Below are positions 9,651-21,696 of a DNA stretch of 48,501 nucleotides, piece after piece. This DNA comes from Oceanospirillaceae bacterium (GTDB taxonomy: Bacteria; Pseudomonadota; Gammaproteobacteria; Pseudomonadales; Balneatricaceae), in the NCBI GenBank assembly GCA_013215445.1, contig JABSRA010000032.1, forward strand, positions 1-48,501. The letters are read 5' to 3'. Made by a program: the position numbers and the translations under genes. The notes beneath the pieces were generated by a model. The model was given only the letters and a program-made list of their open reading frames with translations. It was not told the DNA's origin and searched no databases. Positions within the stretch are counted from its first letter, which is position 1; each line of letters opens with the position of its first letter.

Positions 9651-11525
9651 ATGTCAGACAATTTGTATTTCGAACCACCCTCGAGATTGCAGCTAGTAGA
9701 TAAACTCGTACATTTGCTCCGTTTCTCCAATGTTTTTATGGTGGTAGTCGGGCCTATGGGTGCCGGGGTCAGTACCACTATCGATCAATTATATCGTCAA
9801 ATTGGCGAGGATGATGTTTACATATTATCCTTGAATTTAAAGAATCGGACTAATCTTCAAACCCTGCTTAAACTTTTAAATAGTGCAATGGATCAATTGC
9901 TGGCACCGGTAGAGAATGAAGATAGTGACTTGTTCTCGGTTTTACATGGGAAAATAGAGGCGCTGGCGAAACTGCAACGAAAGCTGTTGATCACCATTGA
10001 TAATGCAGATTTCTTAAGTGATGAGGCCACTGAAAGCCTGCTTAATTTAATCCAGGCCAGTCAGAGTAGTGTCGGAATCGTGCTCGGTGGCTCGCCAGAT
10101 CTGGTACAGGCTGTGACTGATCAAATCACAGATCCTAGCGTATCAGAGCTTATTCACAATGAGCTGCTTGAACCTTTCAACCGCTTGGAAACAGAAGAGT
10201 TTATTCAATTAAGTTTTGTTCGAGGCGGAGATTTTAGCGCCAGGCAGCTCTCTGATATATATTTAAAATCTCAAGGTTATCCCGGACTGATCCTGCAACT
10301 CACCAATGAGATGATTAAGTCTGGAAAAATCACCTTAAGCGGAAAAAGCAGTCTTTTACCGGTGCCGCATATTATCGGGATCGCCGTGTTAGTAACGGCT
10401 ATTATCACCGTATCCTCGTGGCAGTATTTTTCTGAGGGCGACATGCTTGAAGATGAGACATCGCTCACCTCAGAGCTCGAGCTGAAAATTGAGCAAGAGG
10501 ACGGCGTAGAGGTAGCAATAGCGGCGGAAGTAGCAGAGCACAATGTTAGAGCCTCCGCGCTGGAACTACAAATATCTAGTCTCGCTTCTAAAATTGAAGC
10601 TCAGGAAATGCTGCTCGAAACGGCCCGCGAAGATCTTGAGCAAGGCGTCGAGCCGATTAAGCTTGAACCTATATTAACGCCTAGTGCTGAAATAGAGAGC
10701 CTTACAGCCTCGAATACAATAGATCAGCCACAGGTCGAAGTAAGCGATCAGGCAGAAGCTAAATTAGAGAGTAGTACAAGTGACGTTTCGCGTCAGCCTT
10801 CAGTAAAGGCTAAGGTGGAAGTGGCTGACGTGGTAAGTGCAGTAGTGTCCCCCGTAGAAACTGTACCGCCCGCGGTTATTGTTAAAGAAAAAGTAGCTCC
10901 GATTAAGGCGGCTATTACGGCTGCTAAACCGACCCCAGACAAGATCAAAGAACCTCCTGCAGTGATCATTAAGCAGCTAGTTTTATCCGAGCCTCTGCCG
11001 AGCATAGAGCAAAGCTTGCACGCATTAACGGCTGAAATTCAAGAAAACATACCGGCTGAATTGTTGACTGAGATACCAAAACAGTCAAAAGTGATGGTGC
11101 AAGAGAGTAGCTTTAATCTAAACACTAGTGCTGAAACCGTTGCAAGTATTGATCTTGCGGATAAGGGTGCTTCAGTCGGACCAGCTGTCTCCACTGCGGT
11201 GACTAATAAAGCAGTGATTAACTCGCCTGCAAAATTGAGCCGACAGTCTCTAGTTGCATGGCCGGTAACGGGTTATACATTACAGTTGTTAGGTGCAAGG
11301 TCTGAAAATCGTGTGCTTAAATTCCTAAAGTCCGCTCCCAATGCTGAAAATATCCGATATTTTCAGACAACATTGAAGAACAAACCATGGATTGTGGTGG
11401 TCTATGGACAATATGCAACTCGGACTGCCGCGAATGCCGCGAAAAAACAGCTACCAGCTAAGCTGAAACAGCTAAATCCCTGGGTAAAAAGCATTAAAAG
11501 TGTGCAAAATGATATTAATAATTAA
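9651..11525 (+). CDS. DamX-like AAA-domain/SPOR-domain division protein
   Basis: A 624-residue bitopic inner-membrane protein. Residues 1-220 form an AAA/GspA-type ATPase-like domain; a single membrane segment lies at about 241-258, then a long Ala/Glu/Val-rich periplasmic linker (about 260-540) and a C-terminal SPOR domain (541-618) expected to bind denuded glycan strands at the septum. The P-loop at 34-42 reads GPMGAGVST: the invariant Walker A Lys is replaced by Val40, while a Walker B-like LLITIDNAD is present at 112-120, so nucleotide hydrolysis is doubtful. The position after aroB matches damX of E. coli and its Pseudomonas counterpart. An AAAAGG-type site precedes the ATG. Confidence 0.85.
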   Translation: MSDNLYFEPPSRLQLVDKLVHLLRFSNVFMVVVGPMGAGVSTTIDQLYRQIGEDDVYILSLNLKNRTNLQTLLKLLNSAMDQLLAPVENEDSDLFSVLHGKIEALAKLQRKLLITIDNADFLSDEATESLLNLIQASQSSVGIVLGGSPDLVQAVTDQITDPSVSELIHNELLEPFNRLETEEFIQLSFVRGGDFSARQLSDIYLKSQGYPGLILQLTNEMIKSGKITLSGKSSLLPVPHIIGIAVLVTAIITVSSWQYFSEGDMLEDETSLTSELELKIEQEDGVEVAIAAEVAEHNVRASALELQISSLASKIEAQEMLLETAREDLEQGVEPIKLEPILTPSAEIESLTASNTIDQPQVEVSDQAEAKLESSTSDVSRQPSVKAKVEVADVVSAVVSPVETVPPAVIVKEKVAPIKAAITAAKPTPDKIKEPPAVIIKQLVLSEPLPSIEQSLHALTAEIQENIPAELLTEIPKQSKVMVQESSFNLNTSAETVASIDLADKGASVGPAVSTAVTNKAVINSPAKLSRQSLVAWPVTGYTLQLLGARSENRVLKFLKSAPNAENIRYFQTTLKNKPWIVVVYGQYATRTAANAAKKQLPAKLKQLNPWVKSIKSVQNDINN

Positions 11526-11577
11526 CTAAAAACAGCGTTTTCTCAGTTGATTTTTCTTTAAAAACACAATTCCACAT

Positions 11578-11606
11578 AAGATTTTGTCGTTTATTGACAA
11601 AATCTT
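11578..11606. repeat. Perfect 11-bp inverted repeat between damX-like gene and gltB
   Basis: The arms AAGATTTTGTC (11578-11588) and GACAAAATCTT (11596-11606) are perfectly complementary around a 7-base loop. It lies 52 bp after the damX-like stop and 135 bp before gltB. There is no run of T after it on the plus strand, so it is a weak terminator candidate; its AT-rich perfect symmetry also suits an operator for gltB. Confidence 0.55.
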
Positions 11607-11740
11607 TGCTGGCAAATTGTTCCCGCCGGCATAGGTGTGTACACTACCTCTCCCCTTTCAATCGGTACAAATTGATTGATATAAAAATAATAATTCGATA
11701 AGGGGTTGATTTTTATGAACTTATTGAGTGTATTTGATTT

Positions 11741-14700
11741 ATGAGTGTAGGTCTTTATCGCGCGGGTGAATTCAAGGATAACTGCGGCTTTGGGTTGATG
11801 GCCCACCTTGAAGGACGCGCTAGTCACGAGCTGTTAGAAAAAGCAATTGAGGCATTGGTGTGCATGACCCATCGCGGTGGTATTGCTGCCGATGGGAAAA
11901 CCGGCGACGGTTGTGGTTTGCTATTACAAATGCCAGATAGTTTCTTTCGAGCAGCGCTTAGGAAAGAATTTTCCATAGATTTAGCTGAGCAGTATGCCGT
12001 AGGCATGGTGTTTTTATCCCAAGATCCGGTTGTGGCAAATGCTGCTCGCGAGCAATTGAATACTCAATTAGCGGCGCAAAACTTAACGGTTAAAACCTGG
12101 CGGGTTGTACCCACGGACGACAGTTGCCTAGGCCCAATCGCCAAAGAGCATGAGCCACGTATAGAGCAAGTATTTGTCGAGCCTACCTCACAGACTGCCC
12201 AAGAGTTTTCGGTGAGCCTGTTTGTGGCAAGGCGTAAGACAGAATTAGCCCTTAAGGCCGATAAAGATTTTTATGTCTGTACGCTATCTGAAAAGGTTAT
12301 CTCTTATAAAGGGTTAACCATGCCGGTAGATATAGCCACCTACTATTGCGATTTAAGCGACCCTAAGTTCACCACCGCGGTCTGTACTTATCATCAGCGT
12401 TTCTCTACCAATACTGCACCTAGGTGGCCGCTGGCCCAGCCCTTTAGGTTATTGGCACACAATGGTGAAATTAACACCATCGATGGCAATCGCAGCTGGG
12501 CAAAAGCGCGTGCCAAGAAATTTGTCACCCCGCTTATCGATAATTTAGAAGAGCTACAGCCTATTGTTAACTCGTCGGGGTCCGATTCCTCTTCGATGGA
12601 TAACATGTTGGAATTTTTGCTCACTGGCGGTATGGATTTATACCGTGCGGTGCGTACTATTATCCCACCCGCCTGGCAAAACGTTGATACGATGGACAGC
12701 AGTTTACGTGCGTTTTATGAATATAATTCGATGCACATGGAGCCTTGGGATGGCCCTGCGGGAATGGTTATTACCGATGGTCGTTTTGCCGTCTGTATGC
12801 TGGATAGAAACGGACTGCGTCCCTCGCGTTGGGTAATCACTAAGCAAGGTTATATTTGCACAGCCTCAGAAATTGGTGTGTTCGAGTATGCCCCCGAAGA
12901 TATTGTGGCACAGGGTCGAGTAGGACCCGGGCAAATTTTGGCGGTGGATACGAAAACCGGCGAAATACTGCACACTAGCGATGTCGATAATAAGTTAAAA
13001 GTACAGAAGCCCTACAAAAAATGGTTGCGGGATAATGCGCTGCGTTTAGAGCAGACGTTTAACCTCACCGAAGAGTCACAGTCGTTCAGGGAAATGCCAC
13101 CTGAAGAAGTTAAGACTCACATGAAAATGTTCCAAGTTACCTTTGAAGAGCGCGATCAAATCATCCGTACTCTGGGTGAAACCGGTATGGAGGCGATTGG
13201 CTCCATGGGTGATGACAAACCGATGGCGGTATTGTCAGAGCGTGAACGCTCGTTGTATGACTATTTCAGACAACAATTTGCCCAGGTGACTAACCCACCG
13301 ATCGATCCGTTGCGCGAAGCTGTGGTGATGTCGCTGGAGACCTGCATCGGTGCAGAATTGAATTTGTTCGAGGAAACGCCCGCACACGCCAGACGCATAA
13401 TATTGACCACACCGGTACTTTCAGCCAGTAAATTCCGCCGTCTGCGGGATAACTCCTATGACGGTTTTTCAGTGGCGACGATCGATCTAAATTATGATCC
13501 GCAACTGCTGTCTCTAGAGCAGGCTATCCTTAAAGCGGCAGATGAGGCAGAGGCTCAGGTGCGCTCTGGGAAAGTTATTCTGATCTTGTCAGACGCCTTT
13601 TTATCCAAGGGCTGTATCCCTATTCCCGCGGCGATGGCCACCGGTGCCGTGCATCACCGTCTGATTGAAACGGGGCTGCGCTGTGATTCTAATATAGTAG
13701 TAGAAACTGGTACCGTCAGAGATTCGCATCAATTCGCAGTGTTGTTTGGTTTTGGTGCCACTGCCGTTTATCCCTACTTGGTCTACCGGGTATTGCGCGA
13801 CTTATGTCATAGTGGCGAGTTACCGTTAGATCCACTCGATAGCCATGAAAACTATCGTCGGGGCATTAACAAGGGCCTGATGAAAATTCTGTCGAAGATG
13901 GGTATCTCCACAATCGCCAGTTACCGTGGCGCACAATTGTTTGAAGCGGTAGGGCTGAGCAGTGAGATAGTTAACTTATGTTTTCGGGGTGTCAGCAGCC
14001 GAATTGAAGGTGCTAGGTTCGATGACTTTGAAACAGATCAGCAGGTGTTGGCGAAAGAAGCCTGGTTGGCACGCAAGCCAATTCGTCCAGGCGGACTGTT
14101 TAAATATAAATTTGATGGTGAATACCACGCTTACAACCCTGATGTCGTCACCACTATCCACGAGGCGGTGAGAACAGGTGATAGCAAGATCTATCAAAAG
14201 TACGCCGATCTGGTGAATAAACGTGATGTGGCGACACTGCGTGACATGTTAAAATTAAGCGATTCTCAAGAGGCGGTACCGCTTACCGAGGTCGAACCGG
14301 TGGAGAACATCTTATGTCGCTTTGACTCGGCGGCGATGTCACTCGGCGCGCTCTCGCCTGAAGCGCATGAGGCACTGGCGACCGCGATGAATGAGCTTGG
14401 TGGTCGCTCTAACTCTGGTGAGGGTGGTGAAGACCCCGCTAGACACGGCACCATACGTCGCTCTAAAATCAAGCAGATCGCGTCGGGTCGCTTTGGGGTC
14501 ACCCCAGAGTATCTGGTGAATGCCGATGTGATGCAAATCAAAGTAGCACAGGGCGCAAAACCCGGTGAAGGTGGTCAATTACCGGGCGCTAAAGTCAATC
14601 AGCTGATCGCCCGCTTACGCTTTTCCGTCCCCGGTGTGACACTCATTTCTCCGCCGCCGCACCATGATATCTATTCGATTGAAGATTTGGCGCAGCTGAT

Positions 14701-16192
14701 CTTCGATTTGAAGCAGATCAATCCCGAGGGATTGGTATCGGTTAAGCTGGTATCACGTCCCGGTGTTGGCACCATCGCTTGTGGTGTCGCCAAAGCCTAT
14801 GCGGATTTAATCACTATCTCCGGTTACGATGGTGGCACAGCCGCCTCGCCTATGACTTCAATTCATCATGCGGGTTCTCCCTGGGAATTGGGACTAGCAG
14901 ATGCGCACCAGTCACTGCGTGGCAATCAATTGCGTGGCAGAATCAGGCTGCAAACCGACGGCGGGTTAAAAACCGGTTTGGATGTGGTCAAGGGTGCCAT
15001 TTTAGGGGCAGAAAGCTTTGGTTTTGGCACCATGCCGATGGTGGCACTGGGCTGTAAGTATTTGAGAATTTGCCATTTAAACAATTGCGCGACCGGTGTA
15101 GCAACCCAGAATGAAGAGTTGCGCGAGGAGTTCTTCCGCGGGACAGTGAAGATGGTGAAGAACTTCTTTACCTTTGTCGCTGAAGAAACGCGCCAGTGGA
15201 TGGCCTATCTCGGTGTGCGAACGCTAGAGGAATTGGTCGGACGGGTTGATTTGTTAGAGGCGATTGAAGGCAAGACCAACCGGCAGAAGAACTTGGATTT
15301 AGGGCCGATTATCAGTGATGGTGGGGTTGATCCTAGTATTCCTCACACCTGTCAAGTAGAGCGTAATAACTCCTACGATGCAGGGGGGTTGAACAATCAA
15401 ATGCAGGAGGCTGCCAGTGACGCTATCGTGGCGAAACAAGGCGGTACTTGGCGTTATGCCATCACCAATTGTGACCGTTCCGTTGGTGCCAGAACATCGG
15501 GCGTGATTGCTCGTAACCACGGTGATCACGGGATGAGTGATGCACCTATTACCTTTAACTTCAAAGGGCATGCAGGTCAATCTTTCGGCGTCTGGAATGC
15601 CGGCGGACAAAACCTTTATTTAGAGGGCGATGCCAACGATTATGTCGGTAAGGGCATGACCGGCGGTAAGATTGTGATCAGAACCTTCATTGCCGCCAAT
15701 ATGGAATCAACCGCGATCATCGGTAATACCTGCCTCTATGGAGCCACCGGAGGTAAATTATTTGCCGAGGGGCGTGCCGGTGAACGCTTTGCCGTGCGTA
15801 ACTCCGGTGTACATGCCGTTATTGAAGGTGCCGGCGATCACTGTTGTGAGTATATGACCGGCGGTTTAGTGGTGATACTTGGGCCTACCGGCTACAACTT
15901 CGGTGCGGGAATGACCGGCGGTTTTGCCTATGTCTATGATGCGGATAATACCTTCGTTGATAAATATAACAACGAGCTGGTGGATATTCAGCGGATACAC
16001 ACCGAAACCATGGAAGAGTATCGCAATCATTTGCGTGGTGTACTAAAAGAGTTTGCCGAGGAGACGGGCAGCGAATGGGGAAGTGAACTGTGTGAAAATC
16101 TTGAAGATTATCTGCGCAACTTCTGGTTAGTGAAACCCAAGGCTGCCAGCTTAACCAAGCTGCTGACCAATATGAGAGTGCGCCAGGAGTAA
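11741..16192 (+). CDS. gltB: Glutamate synthase (NADPH) large subunit
   Basis: The large subunit moves the amide of glutamine onto 2-oxoglutarate, giving two glutamates. At 1483 residues it has family length. It begins with a short propeptide; the expected mature N-terminal nucleophile is Cys15 in NCGFG, giving the class II glutamine amidotransferase domain (to about 400). A central domain, the FMN-binding synthase domain (about 840-1200) and the C-terminal GXGXG beta-helix (about 1240-1430) follow. Cys1105, Cys1111 and Cys1116 are the 3Fe-4S ligands. The ATG at 11741 has only a weak ribosome site but gives the right N-terminus. gltD lies 106 bp downstream. Confidence 0.97.
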   Translation: MSVGLYRAGEFKDNCGFGLMAHLEGRASHELLEKAIEALVCMTHRGGIAADGKTGDGCGLLLQMPDSFFRAALRKEFSIDLAEQYAVGMVFLSQDPVVANAAREQLNTQLAAQNLTVKTWRVVPTDDSCLGPIAKEHEPRIEQVFVEPTSQTAQEFSVSLFVARRKTELALKADKDFYVCTLSEKVISYKGLTMPVDIATYYCDLSDPKFTTAVCTYHQRFSTNTAPRWPLAQPFRLLAHNGEINTIDGNRSWAKARAKKFVTPLIDNLEELQPIVNSSGSDSSSMDNMLEFLLTGGMDLYRAVRTIIPPAWQNVDTMDSSLRAFYEYNSMHMEPWDGPAGMVITDGRFAVCMLDRNGLRPSRWVITKQGYICTASEIGVFEYAPEDIVAQGRVGPGQILAVDTKTGEILHTSDVDNKLKVQKPYKKWLRDNALRLEQTFNLTEESQSFREMPPEEVKTHMKMFQVTFEERDQIIRTLGETGMEAIGSMGDDKPMAVLSERERSLYDYFRQQFAQVTNPPIDPLREAVVMSLETCIGAELNLFEETPAHARRIILTTPVLSASKFRRLRDNSYDGFSVATIDLNYDPQLLSLEQAILKAADEAEAQVRSGKVILILSDAFLSKGCIPIPAAMATGAVHHRLIETGLRCDSNIVVETGTVRDSHQFAVLFGFGATAVYPYLVYRVLRDLCHSGELPLDPLDSHENYRRGINKGLMKILSKMGISTIASYRGAQLFEAVGLSSEIVNLCFRGVSSRIEGARFDDFETDQQVLAKEAWLARKPIRPGGLFKYKFDGEYHAYNPDVVTTIHEAVRTGDSKIYQKYADLVNKRDVATLRDMLKLSDSQEAVPLTEVEPVENILCRFDSAAMSLGALSPEAHEALATAMNELGGRSNSGEGGEDPARHGTIRRSKIKQIASGRFGVTPEYLVNADVMQIKVAQGAKPGEGGQLPGAKVNQLIARLRFSVPGVTLISPPPHHDIYSIEDLAQLIFDLKQINPEGLVSVKLVSRPGVGTIACGVAKAYADLITISGYDGGTAASPMTSIHHAGSPWELGLADAHQSLRGNQLRGRIRLQTDGGLKTGLDVVKGAILGAESFGFGTMPMVALGCKYLRICHLNNCATGVATQNEELREEFFRGTVKMVKNFFTFVAEETRQWMAYLGVRTLEELVGRVDLLEAIEGKTNRQKNLDLGPIISDGGVDPSIPHTCQVERNNSYDAGGLNNQMQEAASDAIVAKQGGTWRYAITNCDRSVGARTSGVIARNHGDHGMSDAPITFNFKGHAGQSFGVWNAGGQNLYLEGDANDYVGKGMTGGKIVIRTFIAANMESTAIIGNTCLYGATGGKLFAEGRAGERFAVRNSGVHAVIEGAGDHCCEYMTGGLVVILGPTGYNFGAGMTGGFAYVYDADNTFVDKYNNELVDIQRIHTETMEEYRNHLRGVLKEFAEETGSEWGSELCENLEDYLRNFWLVKPKAASLTKLLTNMRVRQE

Positions 16193-16228
16193 GCTGCGCA
16201 GCTGCGATCAGCAGTTTTGATTATTGAG

Positions 16229-16247
16229 AGAGCTGCATGGCAGCTCT
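16229..16247 (+). repeat. Hairpin in the gltB-gltD intergenic region
   Basis: AGAGCTGC and GCAGCTCT form an 8-bp perfect stem with a 3-base loop. A second, weaker hairpin (GAGAGT...ACTCTC, about 16265-16286) sits just before the gltD ribosome site. No T-run follows either one. Such structures can stabilise the upstream message or tune subunit ratio; here that is inference. Confidence 0.5.
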
Positions 16248-16259
16248 AGTCTCTAGTGA

Positions 16260-17720
<1,461 letters not shown>

Positions 17721-17730
17721 GGTAAAATGG

Positions 17731-17756
17731 AAAAAAAGGGCGAGAGCCCTTTTTTT
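17731..17756 (+). terminator. Rho-independent terminator after gltD
   Basis: GGGC-GAGA-GCCC forms the core stem (17738-17749). It is flanked by a run of seven A on the left and seven T on the right, which extends the stem and supplies the U-tract. It lies 10 bp after the gltD stop. Confidence 0.9.
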
Positions 17757-17945
17757 GTGGCTGGAATTCCCAAGATAACTTAAGTTGCCGACAACACTGC
17801 TTTTAACCGGCTCTAGTGTATTCACTTATTTCTATCCCATCATTTATACTGTAAAAATTGTCCATCCATTTAAAATGTAGCCCCCTCGTCGCTATTCTTT
17901 TCATTAACGATGCGCTACTTAATAGATCAAAGACTCGAGTGAACT

Positions 17946-18368
17946 ATGAAATTATTCTTTAAAATTATAGGCTCCTTTGTGTTAGCGCTGCTCATTATCA
18001 TTATGCTGCTGCTGGTTATTGTGATGATAGATGGCTCTGCACTATTGACCGATGATTGGTATGATGCCCTCGCTGGCTTGTGGGTTTTTGCCGCCATCGG
18101 TTTTATCATGTTTTCAATTCCAGGGGCACTGTGCTGGGCGATTGTCTATGAAATGCTGCATAAATCAAAGTTGACAGAAGCTAAGAAGCATTTGTTTAGC
18201 GCTTACAGTTCTGCACTTATTTGCGGATCTATTATTGGCTATCAGATGTTTAGCGGTCAAGGGGGTGAACTGTTGCAGAAGATGGCGATGATATTGGCGA
18301 TCGTCTTTAGTGTTGCGACAGTCAGTCTGCTGCTGCACATTTACCTTTATCATCGAAAATTAGTCTAG
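17946..18368 (+). CDS. Small multi-pass membrane protein, unknown function
   Basis: I do not recognise this 140-residue protein. It shows four hydrophobic segments: about 5-28, 43-70 (with a Pro-Gly kink), 88-104 and 110-133. The N-terminus is positive and a short charged stretch (about 72-83, rich in Lys) lies between segments two and three. The ATG at 17946 follows a CGAGTG sequence that could serve as ribosome site. The gene stands alone between the gltD terminator and the hemE upstream region, so context offers no function. Base use resembles the neighbours. Continuous hydrophobic periodicity and topology-compatible charges argue for a real gene. Confidence 0.65.
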   Translation: MKLFFKIIGSFVLALLIIIMLLLVIVMIDGSALLTDDWYDALAGLWVFAAIGFIMFSIPGALCWAIVYEMLHKSKLTEAKKHLFSAYSSALICGSIIGYQMFSGQGGELLQKMAMILAIVFSVATVSLLLHIYLYHRKLV

Positions 18369-18525
18369 CGCCATGGAAAGCCCTTTTCTTGGGTGTTTAA
18401 ATAGTAAAACTTGATTGAAATCAGTAACACAGCTGCAACCTATGGTTGAATGGTAACTTTCTGGGCAATATGCCCTATAAATCGGTAGAATACCGCTATT
18501 ATTAGCCAGTGTATCCTGCAACGGC

Positions 18526-18555
18526 GCCTACGCAGTAGCCATCTGTTTCTGGATG
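18526..18555 (+). repeat. Dispersed ~30-bp repeat, copy 3, upstream of hemE
   Basis: GCCTACGCAGTAG followed by CCATCTGTTTCTGGATG. It differs from the inverted copy at 25651-25680 at only three of 30 positions and from copy 2 (127-156) at about five. It ends 75 bp before the hemE start codon, so it lies in the hemE leader or promoter region. Confidence 0.6.
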
Positions 18556-18630
18556 AGCACTGGTCAGTGGCTAACCTGTTGTGGCTCACCGGACACCCTC
18601 TTTGAAGAGACTTATTTGAGAATTATATCA

Positions 18631-19692
18631 ATGACTGAGTTGAAAAATGACCGTTTTTTACGTGCTCTAATGCGCGAACCTGTGGATGTAACCCCTGTTT
18701 GGATGATGCGTCAAGCGGGCCGTTACCTCCCTGAATACAAGGCTACCCGCGCCAGTGCCGGTGATTTCTTATCCCTGTGTAAAAATCGTGAACTCGCTTG
18801 TGAAGTGACCTTGCAGCCGCTAGAGCGATTTGATCTAGACGCGGCGATTCTTTTTTCAGATATACTCACCATTCCAGATGCGATGGATTTGGGGCTGTAT
18901 TTTGCCGAGGGCGAGGGTCCTAAGTTTCGCAAAGTATTAAGAACCGCTGCCGATGTCAGCGACCTGCGGGTTCCCAATGCGGCAGTCGATTTAGATTATG
19001 TGATGAATGCGGTGTCAGAAATTCGCACGGCGCTCAGTGGTCGTGTACCGCTGATAGGTTTTTCTGGCAGTCCCTGGACACTGGCGACTTACATGGTGGA
19101 GGGTGGTTCGTCTAAGGATTTCCGCCACGTGAAAAAAATGATGTACGCCACCCCTGAAGTCATGCACGAGCTGTTAGATAAATTGGCACTCTCAGTGATA
19201 GATTACCTAAACCAGCAAATATTGGCCGGTGCTCAAGTGGTACAGATATTTGATACTTGGGGTGGGGTGCTCAGTGGTGAAATGTACGCAGAGTTTTCGC
19301 TTAAGTACATGCAGAAAATTATCGCAGGTTTGATTCGTGAGGCCGATGGTCGCCCGGTGCCGGTGATTTTGTTTACCAAAAATGGTGGGCAGTGGCTCGA
19401 GCAAATGGCGGACACGGGTGCAGATGCGCTCGGCTTAGATTGGACCATCACGTTGTCTGATGCACGCGCCCGCGTAGGGTCGAGAGTCTCTCTGCAGGGG
19501 AACATGGATCCATGCGTGCTCTATGCGCCAGCGGAGCGGATTCGAGCTGAAGTAAAAAAATTGCTGGCCGAGTATGGCACTGGCAATGGACATATCTTCA
19601 ATCTAGGTCATGGTATTCATCAGTTTGCCGACCCAGAACACGCCAAAATATTTATCGATGCAGTGCACGAATACAGTGCGCAATATCATTAG
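18631..19692 (+). CDS. hemE: Uroporphyrinogen decarboxylase
   Basis: Decarboxylates the four acetate side chains of uroporphyrinogen III to give coproporphyrinogen III in heme synthesis. The chosen ATG at 18631 gives 353 residues starting [13 protein letters not shown], the expected length; an in-frame ATG at 18553 comes from the dispersed repeat and would add a non-conserved tail. The family signature [15 protein letters not shown] lies near residues 22-36 with the active-site Arg residues, and [15 protein letters not shown] near 80 contains the catalytic Asp. [11 protein letters not shown] and FNLGHGI mark the C-terminal half. The gltBD-hemE order follows the Pseudomonas arrangement. Confidence 0.97.
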   Translation: MTELKNDRFLRALMREPVDVTPVWMMRQAGRYLPEYKATRASAGDFLSLCKNRELACEVTLQPLERFDLDAAILFSDILTIPDAMDLGLYFAEGEGPKFRKVLRTAADVSDLRVPNAAVDLDYVMNAVSEIRTALSGRVPLIGFSGSPWTLATYMVEGGSSKDFRHVKKMMYATPEVMHELLDKLALSVIDYLNQQILAGAQVVQIFDTWGGVLSGEMYAEFSLKYMQKIIAGLIREADGRPVPVILFTKNGGQWLEQMADTGADALGLDWTITLSDARARVGSRVSLQGNMDPCVLYAPAERIRAEVKKLLAEYGTGNGHIFNLGHGIHQFADPEHAKIFIDAVHEYSAQYH

Positions 19693-19693
19693 A

Positions 19694-19714
19694 AGCTAAA
19701 AGCTAAAAGCTAGA
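19694..19714. repeat. Three tandem heptamers after hemE
   Basis: AGCTAAA AGCTAAA AGCTAGA: three 7-bp units directly after the hemE stop codon and ahead of its terminator. A longer array of a different heptamer occurs at 37245-37286. Confidence 0.55.
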
Positions 19715-19723
19715 GAAGATATG

Positions 19724-19756
19724 GCCCGATCAGCTAACACTGGCTGGGCTTTTTTT
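19724..19756 (+). terminator. Rho-independent terminator after hemE
   Basis: GCCC (19724-19727) and CAGC (19731-19734) pair with GCTGGGC (19743-19749), leaving a three-base bulge; seven T follow (19750-19756). It lies between hemE and radA, so radA probably has its own promoter within or after it. Confidence 0.75.
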
Positions 19757-19775
19757 GCGATAAAAGGTTATTGGA

Positions 19776-21140
19776 ATGGCGAAGGTTAAGACGGCATTTG
19801 TCTGTGGCGATTGCGGTGCAGATTATCCGAAGTGGCAAGGGCAGTGCAGCGCCTGTAAAGAGTGGAATACGGTGACTGAAGTGCGCTTAGGCGCGGCTAT
19901 CGCACAAGCTAAACCGCGCTATGATGGTTATGTGGGTAGGACCACTGACCGGGTGATTAATCTCAGTTCAGTGGATTTATCCAAGGTGCCAAGATTAGCC
20001 AGTGGTAGTGCGGAATTAGACCGAGTGCTCGGTGGAGGTTTGGTGCCGGGTTCTGCTATTTTAATCGGCGGGTATCCAGGGGCGGGTAAATCGACGTTGT
20101 TACTGCAAGTCATGGCGCACTTGGCAGAGAGCGTCTCTACTTTGTATGTCACGGGTGAGGAGTCACTACAGCAAGTGGCGATGCGTGCGCACCGCTTAAA
20201 ATTGCAACCAAAGCAGCTCAATATGCTCTCTGAAACTAGCGTCGAAGCTATCTGTCAGACGGCAGCTGAATTAAAGCCCAAGGTTATGGTCATAGATTCG
20301 ATTCAGGTGATGCACATGAGTGAGGTCACTTCTGCGCCGGGGTCGGTGTCGCAGGTGCGCGAATCGGCGGCGGAATTAACTCGCTTTGCCAAACAGACTG
20401 GTACTATCTTGTTCTTAGTTGGACATGTTACGAAAGACGGCTCGCTGGCAGGTCCCAAGGTGTTAGAGCATATTATTGATTGCTCACTGCAATTAGAGGG
20501 CTCTGCGGATAGTCGTTTTAGAACCTTACGCAGTCATAAAAATCGTTTCGGTGCAGTGAATGAACTCGGGGTGTTTGCGATGCTGGAAACGGGCTTAAAA
20601 GGGGTGAAAAATCCCAGCTCTATTTTCTTGAGTCGTGGAGATGAGCCTAGCCCCGGCAGTGTGGTAATGGTGGTTTGGGAGGGTACTAGACCTCTACTGG
20701 TCGAGATACAAGCACTGGTGGATGAGTCACATATGAGTAATCCACGGCGCATCACGGTGGGCCTAGACAGTAATCGACTGGCGATGTTACTGGCGGTTTT
20801 GCACCGTCACGGTGGATTGCACTTGGGTGATCAGGATGTGTTCGTCAACGTGGTAGGTGGGGTCAAGGTCTTAGAGACCAGCGCTGATTTAGCGCTATTG
20901 TTGGCGGTGGTCTCCAGTTTTAAAAATAGAGTGCTCGATCAAGATTTAATGGTGATTGGTGAAGTGGGTTTGTCGGGAGAGATCAGGCCGGTACCCAATG
21001 GCCAAGAGCGTATTAAAGAGGCAGCCAAACACGGCTTTAAGAGAGCGATTGTGCCTCGCGCGAATGTCCCTAAAGGCGGCGTAAAGGGTATGGAAATTAT
21101 CGGTGTAGTGAAATTGACCGATGCATTAGATGCGATTTAA
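19776..21140 (+). CDS. radA: DNA repair protein RadA (RecA-like branch-migration helicase)
   Basis: RadA acts with RecA in recombination, driving branch migration at D-loops. At 454 residues it is of normal length. The N-terminal zinc finger is complete (Cys10, Cys13, Cys24, Cys27). Then comes the RecA-like ATPase core with Walker A GGYPGAGKST (about 98-107), Walker B VMVIDSIQ, and the RadA-specific KNRFG motif near residue 253. The C-terminal Lon-protease-like domain contains GEVGLSGEIRPV. The ATG at 19776 has AAAAGG upstream. It is convergent with the PilZ gene, 32 bp apart. Confidence 0.97.
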   Translation: MAKVKTAFVCGDCGADYPKWQGQCSACKEWNTVTEVRLGAAIAQAKPRYDGYVGRTTDRVINLSSVDLSKVPRLASGSAELDRVLGGGLVPGSAILIGGYPGAGKSTLLLQVMAHLAESVSTLYVTGEESLQQVAMRAHRLKLQPKQLNMLSETSVEAICQTAAELKPKVMVIDSIQVMHMSEVTSAPGSVSQVRESAAELTRFAKQTGTILFLVGHVTKDGSLAGPKVLEHIIDCSLQLEGSADSRFRTLRSHKNRFGAVNELGVFAMLETGLKGVKNPSSIFLSRGDEPSPGSVVMVVWEGTRPLLVEIQALVDESHMSNPRRITVGLDSNRLAMLLAVLHRHGGLHLGDQDVFVNVVGGVKVLETSADLALLLAVVSSFKNRVLDQDLMVIGEVGLSGEIRPVPNGQERIKEAAKHGFKRAIVPRANVPKGGVKGMEIIGVVKLTDALDAI

Positions 21141-21172
21141 AAGCTACTAATTAAGCGCTTAAATAGCGCGGG

Positions 21173-21556
21173 TCATTTTTTTTCACTGTGACTCTGGGTT
21201 AGTTGATGCAACTCTCGCTCGATCAAACTGGCGTCACCGAGATTGAGCTCTAGTAGCCGGCGCAAGTGAATAGTGCTCTCTAAGTCGATGTTGTCTATGC
21301 GAAAATGCAGTAAGTCTTGCTCACGTTTAACCAGTGTCGCCAGCATATCAATATTAGTGGCGTTGAGTAATTCAATGGAAATACTGGCGCTCTGTGCGGT
21401 GCCAATGGATATTTTTTGCATGGCTTGTACCAGTACCCCGGTGAGGCAAATGTCCACCAGTTGTGCGCTGTATAAAGTGCGGTCGAAATTGATGATGCAC
21501 TGTCCATCAAATTCAATTCTTGAAAAATTGCGTCGCTCAGTGGTGTCGTCGTTCAA
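21173..21556 (-). CDS. PilZ-domain protein (putative c-di-GMP receptor)
   Basis: A 127-residue cytoplasmic protein with an N-terminal PilZ domain. The c-di-GMP-binding motif RRxxxR is present as RRNFSR (residues 8-13). The second motif, usually [D/N]xSxxG, appears as DICLTG, with Cys replacing Ser, so binding is likely but not certain. Both arms of the signature are spaced normally. A short C-terminal helix follows. The start is TTG (21554-21556), with a strong AAGGAG six bases upstream. The neighbours (radA, ettA) say nothing of its target; the pili and adhesin elsewhere in the window are natural but unproven partners. Confidence 0.85.
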   Translation of the reverse strand: MNDDTTERRNFSRIEFDGQCIINFDRTLYSAQLVDICLTGVLVQAMQKISIGTAQSASISIELLNATNIDMLATLVKREQDLLHFRIDNIDLESTIHLRRLLELNLGDASLIERELHQLTQSHSEKK

Positions 21557-21659
21557 AATATTCTCCTTGAAAATAACAGCCAGTAATATTTCAGTTACAC
21601 ACTATTGACTATATCATCAAATATGAAATTTGCACGTTTAAGCAGACGGGGAGAAGAAC

Positions 21660-21682
21660 ACCAATACTAGAATAGTATTGGT
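21660..21682 (-). terminator. Hairpin after ettA, probable terminator
   Basis: ACCAATACTA and TAGTATTGGT form a perfect 10-bp stem with a 3-base loop, 14 bp after the ettA stop on the minus strand. The following minus-strand sequence is pyrimidine-rich (GTTCTTCTCC) but has no long U-run, so it may be an imperfect terminator. Confidence 0.6.
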
Positions 21683-21696
21683 GTGATGTTCAGATA

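Noticed and set aside
18553..18630. 26-residue N-terminal extension of HemE
   Set aside because: Its ATG is part of the dispersed repeat and the added residues (with two adjacent Cys) are not a HemE feature; the ATG at 18631 gives the standard start.
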